Assembly: GCA_965656715.1 (NCBI GenBank)
Contig: CBFHLR010000025.1
Location: forward strand, 1-44,007
DNA length: 44,007 nucleotides
From: Coraliomargarita sp965656715
GTDB taxonomy: Bacteria > Verrucomicrobiota > Verrucomicrobiia > Opitutales > Coraliomargaritaceae
Direction: 5' to 3'
Positions 39,217-44,007 of this stretch are shown here, in pieces. Made by a program: the position numbers and the translations under genes. The notes below the pieces were generated by a model. It made no database searches. It had not been told where the DNA came from and saw nothing but the letters and a program-made list of their open reading frames with translations. Positions within the stretch are counted from its first letter, which is position 1. Every line of letters begins with the position of its first letter.

Positions 39217-40306
39217 AGAGCCGTAAGAACGGATTATTGAAGTAAATCGTATTATGGTCGCGAACGAGCACCCACTTATCGATCAGTGCATCAACCGCCC
39301 GGCGTATGGATGAACTGGATGCATTAATTCGTGTCTGGGATTCGCGTGAATAGATATTCTCGGTGCCATTGCGTGCGATATCTTTCAGCACACGCAGCTG
39401 GAGTGCAGGTAAGTTGCCGAGCAAATTGCGAAAGCCTTCGATTTCTTGACTGAAGATCCGTTGATAAGCGGCATCGAGCGTTTTGCTGCTCAATTCGGTG
39501 CCTTCTTTGCTGGATTGCCAGAGAGCCGAACAGAGCTGCTGAATGTCGCCTGTGATTTCCAACTCAAAAACCGCATCCCAGATTTCTGGTGATAGTTTAC
39601 GTTTACCCGCAGTGAACTTGCGACGTAAGAACGGTTGGAAGGCTTTGCGCTCTATACTGGGAACCTCGATGGCTCTTGCAGACTTATAGAATGGGGAGCT
39701 TTCATCGGCGAAGATCCCTTTCAATCCGCTACGATCCGATCCGGTGAAAATATAAGGAAACTTATGATACTGCACTTTGCTGCGAATCTTCGCTAAGAGC
39801 ACATCGGCTTCTGGATATTTCAGCACGGATTGAAATTCATCGAAGCATACAATCAACTGATCTGCTTTAAACTCCTTGTCGAGGAAGGCAAAGAAGTCAT
39901 CGATCGTGTTAAGCACTTGTTGCGGGTCGTCACGGCTCAAGCCAAGCGATAGGGAAGGTGTTCCTGTTTGCGGATCGAGCTCCATACGTGGACGCAGTCG
40001 CTTCAAGGCCTGCATACCTTTTTCCAGAAGCCCTTTCCTGTCTGCGTTGAATGCCATTAATGCATTCGTGCTATACTCCAGAAACATCGCCGCATCCTTG
40101 GTGAAGAAGAGGTCGATTAACAAAAATAGCCGTTTTGGGTTCTGCTTTGCAGCATTGAATACAAGTGAGCTCTTGCCAACTCGGCGTCTGCCATACAGCA
40201 CCACGTTCTGGCCACTGATGATCGCATCATTCAAATCCTCTTTGAGTTCTTCGCGTGCACAGAAGTTCGGTGACTCAACGATCTTGCCAAAGATAAAGGG
40301 GTTCAT
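39194..40306 (-). CDS. AAA+/STAND ATPase of the archaeal-ATPase type
   Basis: A 370-residue ATPase. Walker A GRRRVGKSS is at residues 39-47, Walker B is LIVCFDEFQ, and a sensor-like segment IFTGSDRSGL follows. The C-terminal 80 residues form a winged helix (LQLRVLKDIARNGTENIYSRESQTRINASSSSIRRAVDALIDKWVL). This layout is typical of PF01637-like ATPases, widespread in archaea and bacteria and mostly uncharacterised. It stands alone, overlapping the DUF817 gene tail to tail. A short tandem repeat lies just upstream. Confidence 0.8.
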   Translation of the reverse strand: MNPFIFGKIVESPNFCAREELKEDLNDAIISGQNVVLYGRRRVGKSSLVFNAAKQNPKRLFLLIDLFFTKDAAMFLEYSTNALMAFNADRKGLLEKGMQALKRLRPRMELDPQTGTPSLSLGLSRDDPQQVLNTIDDFFAFLDKEFKADQLIVCFDEFQSVLKYPEADVLLAKIRSKVQYHKFPYIFTGSDRSGLKGIFADESSPFYKSARAIEVPSIERKAFQPFLRRKFTAGKRKLSPEIWDAVFELEITGDIQQLCSALWQSSKEGTELSSKTLDAAYQRIFSQEIEGFRNLLGNLPALQLRVLKDIARNGTENIYSRESQTRINASSSSIRRAVDALIDKWVLVRDHNTIYFNNPFLRLFIQKELP

Positions 40307-40324
40307 GGAGTCAATGTGATCGAT

Positions 40325-40360
40325 TGCGCAAAAATGCGCAACGCAAAAATGCGCAACGCG
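40325..40360. repeat. 15-bp tandem repeat upstream of the ATPase gene
   Basis: About 2.3 copies of TGCGCAACGCAAAAA. It lies 19 bp upstream of the ATPase start, in its probable promoter. It may be a regulatory direct repeat or simple slippage. Confidence 0.5.
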
Positions 40361-40394
40361 TATTTGAGCAATTGGAAGCTTGTTCTACGCACAC

Positions 40395-40423
40395 AAAAAA
40401 GCCCCCCGTTTCCGGGAGGCTTT
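40395..40423 (-). terminator. gnd terminator
   Basis: Minus-strand stem AAAGCCTCCCG / CGGGGGGCTTT (one wobble) with a GAAA loop, followed by T. It lies 44 bp beyond the gnd stop, with a REP-like hairpin between. Confidence 0.85.
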
Positions 40424-40430
40424 GTAAGTT

Positions 40431-40454
40431 GTAGGGGCGAGCCTTGGCGCGCCC
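40431..40454 (+). repeat. GTAG-headed REP-like hairpin
   Basis: GTAG followed by a GGGCG-A-GCC-TT-GGC-G-CGCCC hairpin: an 8-bp stem interrupted by one A/G mismatch. It lies between the gnd stop and its terminator, so it is transcribed as part of the gnd 3' UTR. Confidence 0.6.
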
Positions 40455-40467
40455 GCGGTGTGCGGAA

Positions 40468-41973
<1,506 letters not shown>

Positions 41974-42167
41974 AGTATTCTGTGGATTAATGAGTTGCCG
42001 AAGGAACTGCTTATATCTCCAAACGCAAGAGCGGACTCTAAACGATTGGTTGAAATGCAATCATGCTTCAGATGAAGGGGATTGAAACGGGGAAACCTAG
42101 CAGCGACTCAATCTGAGTAAACCTACATATTTACAAAAGAATTTGCATAAATGCGCATCTTGCAGAA

Positions 42168-42620
42168 CTAGCGACTGTGCAGCTGTGGGAGAATCTTACT
42201 GGTTAAGGTCAGGCCACCACTGCTCACACCCTTACAGGTGACCATGCGATCGGTGATATGTCTTAGCTGCTTTACAGGACCTTGAACAAGAATGACTTCC
42301 ATTATATATTGCCCTTCGAGGAAGACGTGCTGACTACTGATGACTTCCTCGATATGCTCATGCTGTATGTTAGTTAGCTTCTGCAGGAGATCGCGCTTGG
42401 TCGAATCGTAGATCAGGGTAATCGTGCCAGCCATAATCGAACTGTCGTTGTCCTGCTGATGATGGATCAAACTCTGCTGAATCATCTCCGCAATTGCTTG
42501 AGAGCGATTGTGGAAACCGCGTTGGTCTACCATCTCGTCCAGGGCTTGGGCCAGCTTTTGAGGGAGCGAAATACTAAGTCGAGTGGCGAGTTTCTTTGGT
42601 TCTTTTTGCTCAGACATCAT
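42168..42620 (-). CDS. NikR-like ribbon-helix-helix regulator lacking two nickel ligands
   Basis: A 150-residue protein with the NikR layout. The N-terminal ribbon-helix-helix is RLSISLPQKLAQALDEMVDQRGFHNRSQAIAEMI, and an ACT-like metal domain covers about residues 63-150. Spacing aligns exactly with E. coli NikR: H87 and H98 match ligands His76 and His87, but F100 and I106 replace His89 and Cys95. High-affinity nickel binding as in NikR is therefore unlikely. The start is one of two adjacent ATG codons (42620, 42617). It is divergent from an ABC transporter operon, which it may control. Confidence 0.82.
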   Translation of the reverse strand: MMSEQKEPKKLATRLSISLPQKLAQALDEMVDQRGFHNRSQAIAEMIQQSLIHHQQDNDSSIMAGTITLIYDSTKRDLLQKLTNIQHEHIEEVISSQHVFLEGQYIMEVILVQGPVKQLRHITDRMVTCKGVSSGGLTLTSKILPQLHSR

Positions 42621-42694
42621 ACGAAAGAAGAATATCGGATTGGATCGTAATACTTTCAATTAAATAAATAATACTTTTAGGGCAATTTAGCGTC

Positions 42695-42711
42695 TTGGCA
42701 TGGATTGTGCA
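42695..42711 (+). promoter_or_regulatory. Sigma-54 promoter candidate
   Basis: TTGGCATGGATTGTGCA keeps the GG-N10-GC core of sigma-54 promoters (consensus TGGCAC-N5-TTGCW). The transcription start would be near 42721, giving a 5' leader of about 63 bases before the substrate-binding-protein gene. Control by nitrogen status is a natural inference. Confidence 0.6.
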
Positions 42712-42784
42712 AAAAGTGTGCCGTCTGTGGAAAGATCTTCTCAGACAAGCATTAAGATCAACTAAACACTAATCACAAACGATC

Positions 42785-43786
42785 ATGTTCAGATTCAAGA
42801 CCAGTGCCTATAAGGCCACACTCCTGACAATCGCGAGCTTATTGATAGGCTCAGCTCTCTCCGCCAAAGAATCCCTAAAAATCGGCTACAGTGACTGGCC
42901 GGGATGGGTCGCTTGGCAAATCGGCATCGAAAAGGGCTGGTTTGAAGAAGAAGGCGTCGCTGTCGAATTCCAGTGGATGGACTATGTTGCATCCATGGAC
43001 GCGTATGCAGCAGGTTTGCTCGACGCGGTTACCATGACCAACGGTGACGCGCTTGTTACTGGTGGCACCGGTAAGCCTTCCGTCGGTATCATCATCAATG
43101 ACTATTCAAATGGTAACGATATGATCGTGGCCGCTCCGGGAATCGAAACACTCGCCGATCTAAAGGGTAAGAAGGTCGCTCTCGAAGAAGGTTTTGTGAT
43201 TCACCTCTTACTTATTAAAGGCGCCGAGGCTGCAGGTATTGACCCAAGTGCATTTGAAATCATCAATACCGCTACCGATAAGACACCTTCTGTTTTCGAG
43301 ACTGGAGCTGTTTCAGCGATTGGTGCTTGGCAGCCAAATTCGGGTGAAGCGCTCAAAGCTGTGGCGAACTCAAAGCCTGTTCTCACTTCTGCGGATGTCC
43401 CTGGTGTTATTTACGACTTGCTCTGCGTCGATCCTGAAACACTCGACTCCCGTCGCGATGACTGGATGAAGGTCGTCAAAGTTTGGTATCGCATCGTCGA
43501 TTATTTGAAGGATGAAGACAACATTGACGAGGCTTTGGAAATCCTAGCCAAACGTGTATCTATTTCTCCTGAAGAATATGAGCCACTCTTTGGTGGCACG
43601 TATATCCTGAGCCTCGAAGAAGCCCTTCCAATCTGGAAGAAAGCTGAGGGCCTCGGTTCTGTTTACGGATCCACCTCCGTTTCGGATGCGTTCAACGTGG
43701 ACATGGGTGTTTATGATGAGCCACTCAATGTGGATCAATACTTGGATCCAAGTCTGACCCTCGAATACGCCGAGTCAGTCAAGTAA
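42785..43786 (+). CDS. ABC transporter substrate-binding protein (NMT1/SsuA type)
   Basis: A 333-residue periplasmic binding protein with signal peptide (residues 1-26, ending in SALSA). The pattern YSDWPGWVAWQIGIEKGWFEEEGVAVEF, then GLLDAVTMTNGDAL, then IINDYSNGNDMIVA, then DLKGKKVALEEGFVIHLLL belongs to the NMT1/OpuAC-like group. It most resembles binding proteins found beside urea carboxylase (now known to act on guanidine) genes, but the ligand is not proven. It is driven by a sigma-54-like promoter and followed by a hairpin and then a permease gene. Confidence 0.82.
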   Translation: MFRFKTSAYKATLLTIASLLIGSALSAKESLKIGYSDWPGWVAWQIGIEKGWFEEEGVAVEFQWMDYVASMDAYAAGLLDAVTMTNGDALVTGGTGKPSVGIIINDYSNGNDMIVAAPGIETLADLKGKKVALEEGFVIHLLLIKGAEAAGIDPSAFEIINTATDKTPSVFETGAVSAIGAWQPNSGEALKAVANSKPVLTSADVPGVIYDLLCVDPETLDSRRDDWMKVVKVWYRIVDYLKDEDNIDEALEILAKRVSISPEEYEPLFGGTYILSLEEALPIWKKAEGLGSVYGSTSVSDAFNVDMGVYDEPLNVDQYLDPSLTLEYAESVK

Positions 43787-43827
43787 TACGCAACTCATTT
43801 AACAAAACTAGTGGTTTAGTTAGTGTT

Positions 43828-43861
43828 GAAGGCGGGCCCGGCCCGGCCCGCCTTCTTTTTG
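43828..43861 (+). terminator. Intra-operon terminator/attenuator after the binding protein
   Basis: A very GC-rich 11-bp perfect stem GAAGGCGGGCC / GGCCCGCCTTC with a 6-nt loop and five T. It lies 37 bp before the permease ATG. It is likely to give more binding protein than permease. Confidence 0.8.
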
Positions 43862-43897
43862 CCCAAAGACAAGGACTTGCATCGAAAAAACCTCTGA

Positions 43898-44007
43898 ATG
43901 ACCAAGACTACCAACAGTAAAAAGGTTTCGCAACCTTGGTTCGCCATCCGCAAGGATCTGGACCCAAAGCAACGGCTTATACTCAGCTGTTTATCGTTTT
44001 TACTTCC
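43898..44007 (+). CDS. ABC transporter permease, N-terminal fragment cut by window end
   Basis: An open frame from the ATG at 43898 to the last base, 36 codons. It reads MTKTTNSKKVSQPWFAIRKD and goes on through LDPKQRLILSCLSFLL, with a hydrophobic helix starting at the end. A hydrophilic head, a charged segment and then the first membrane helix suit an inner-membrane permease of the preceding binding protein. The call rests mainly on position. Confidence 0.55.
   Translation, partial: MTKTTNSKKVSQPWFAIRKDLDPKQRLILSCLSFLL

Noticed and set aside
42595..42625. A NikR operator (GTATGA-N16-TCATAC) at the start of the NikR-like gene
   Set aside because: One TCATAC half is present at the start codons, but no GTATGA partner lies at the right distance.
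42621..42784. Guanidine riboswitch in the leader of the ABC transporter operon
   Set aside because: I saw no ykkC core or paired ACGG hairpin loops. The leader after the sigma-54 start is only about 63 bases.

Overview
The window looks like an oriC-proximal stretch of a Verrucomicrobiota chromosome, most likely Opitutae / Puniceicoccales (Coraliomargarita-like). This is inferred from protein style, gene set, moderate GC and weak Shine-Dalgarno use. No rRNA, tRNA, CRISPR array, prophage or insertion sequence with a transposase was found. Most genes are housekeeping, and the unusual features lie between genes and in a few proteins.

Layout. 1-3.2 kb: a membrane/coiled-coil protein, a divergent ArsR-type regulator and metal(loid) permease with two matched operators, and an AT-rich beta-propeller protein. 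3.3-10 kb: the complete F1Fo ATP synthase operon atpBEFHAGDC (minus strand), with an unusually short delta subunit. 10-18.1 kb (minus strand): trmB, a PhoR/PhoB-like two-component pair, mnmG and mnmE (ATGA-coupled) and recA. Two perfectly palindromic parS-like sites lie inside mnmG, in an apparent protein insertion. 18.2-23.6 kb (plus strand): ogt, a membrane protein and a HAD phosphatase; then a degenerate SDR fused to Arg-rich repeats and a histone-H1-like Lys/Ala tail; then a hipBA module preceded by four evenly spaced operators. 23.7-29.3 kb (minus strand): an SGNH hydrolase, pyruvate formate-lyase and its activase (pflB, pflA), a cyclotransferase-like protein and an AhpC/AhpD peroxide-defence pair. 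29.5-34.2 kb: a TetR regulator, miaB, hspQ, a plant/cyanobacterial-type ispH with a long N-terminal extension, and osmC. 34.3-39.2 kb (plus strand): an orphan RelE-like protein, pssA, a candidate origin with DnaA boxes, dnaN, and three poorly known genes including a DUF817 protein. 39.2-42.6 kb (minus strand): an ATPase of the archaeal-ATPase type, gnd, and a NikR-like regulator that lacks two nickel ligands. 42.7-44 kb (plus strand): the start of a sigma-54-driven ABC transporter operon, cut by the window end.

How it fits together. atp, mnmEG, recA and pfl all run leftward and dnaN runs rightward. Together with the parS sites and a DnaA-box cluster just upstream of dnaN, this suggests replication starts near 35.6 kb and that the window holds the centromere-like region as well. 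Metabolically the cell respires (FoF1) but can also ferment pyruvate to formate anaerobically.

Short palindromic elements headed by GTAG or GGAG sit in at least six intergenic spots. Some are arranged as inverted pairs, and two supply the stop codon of the upstream gene. They resemble RAYT-associated REP/BIME elements.
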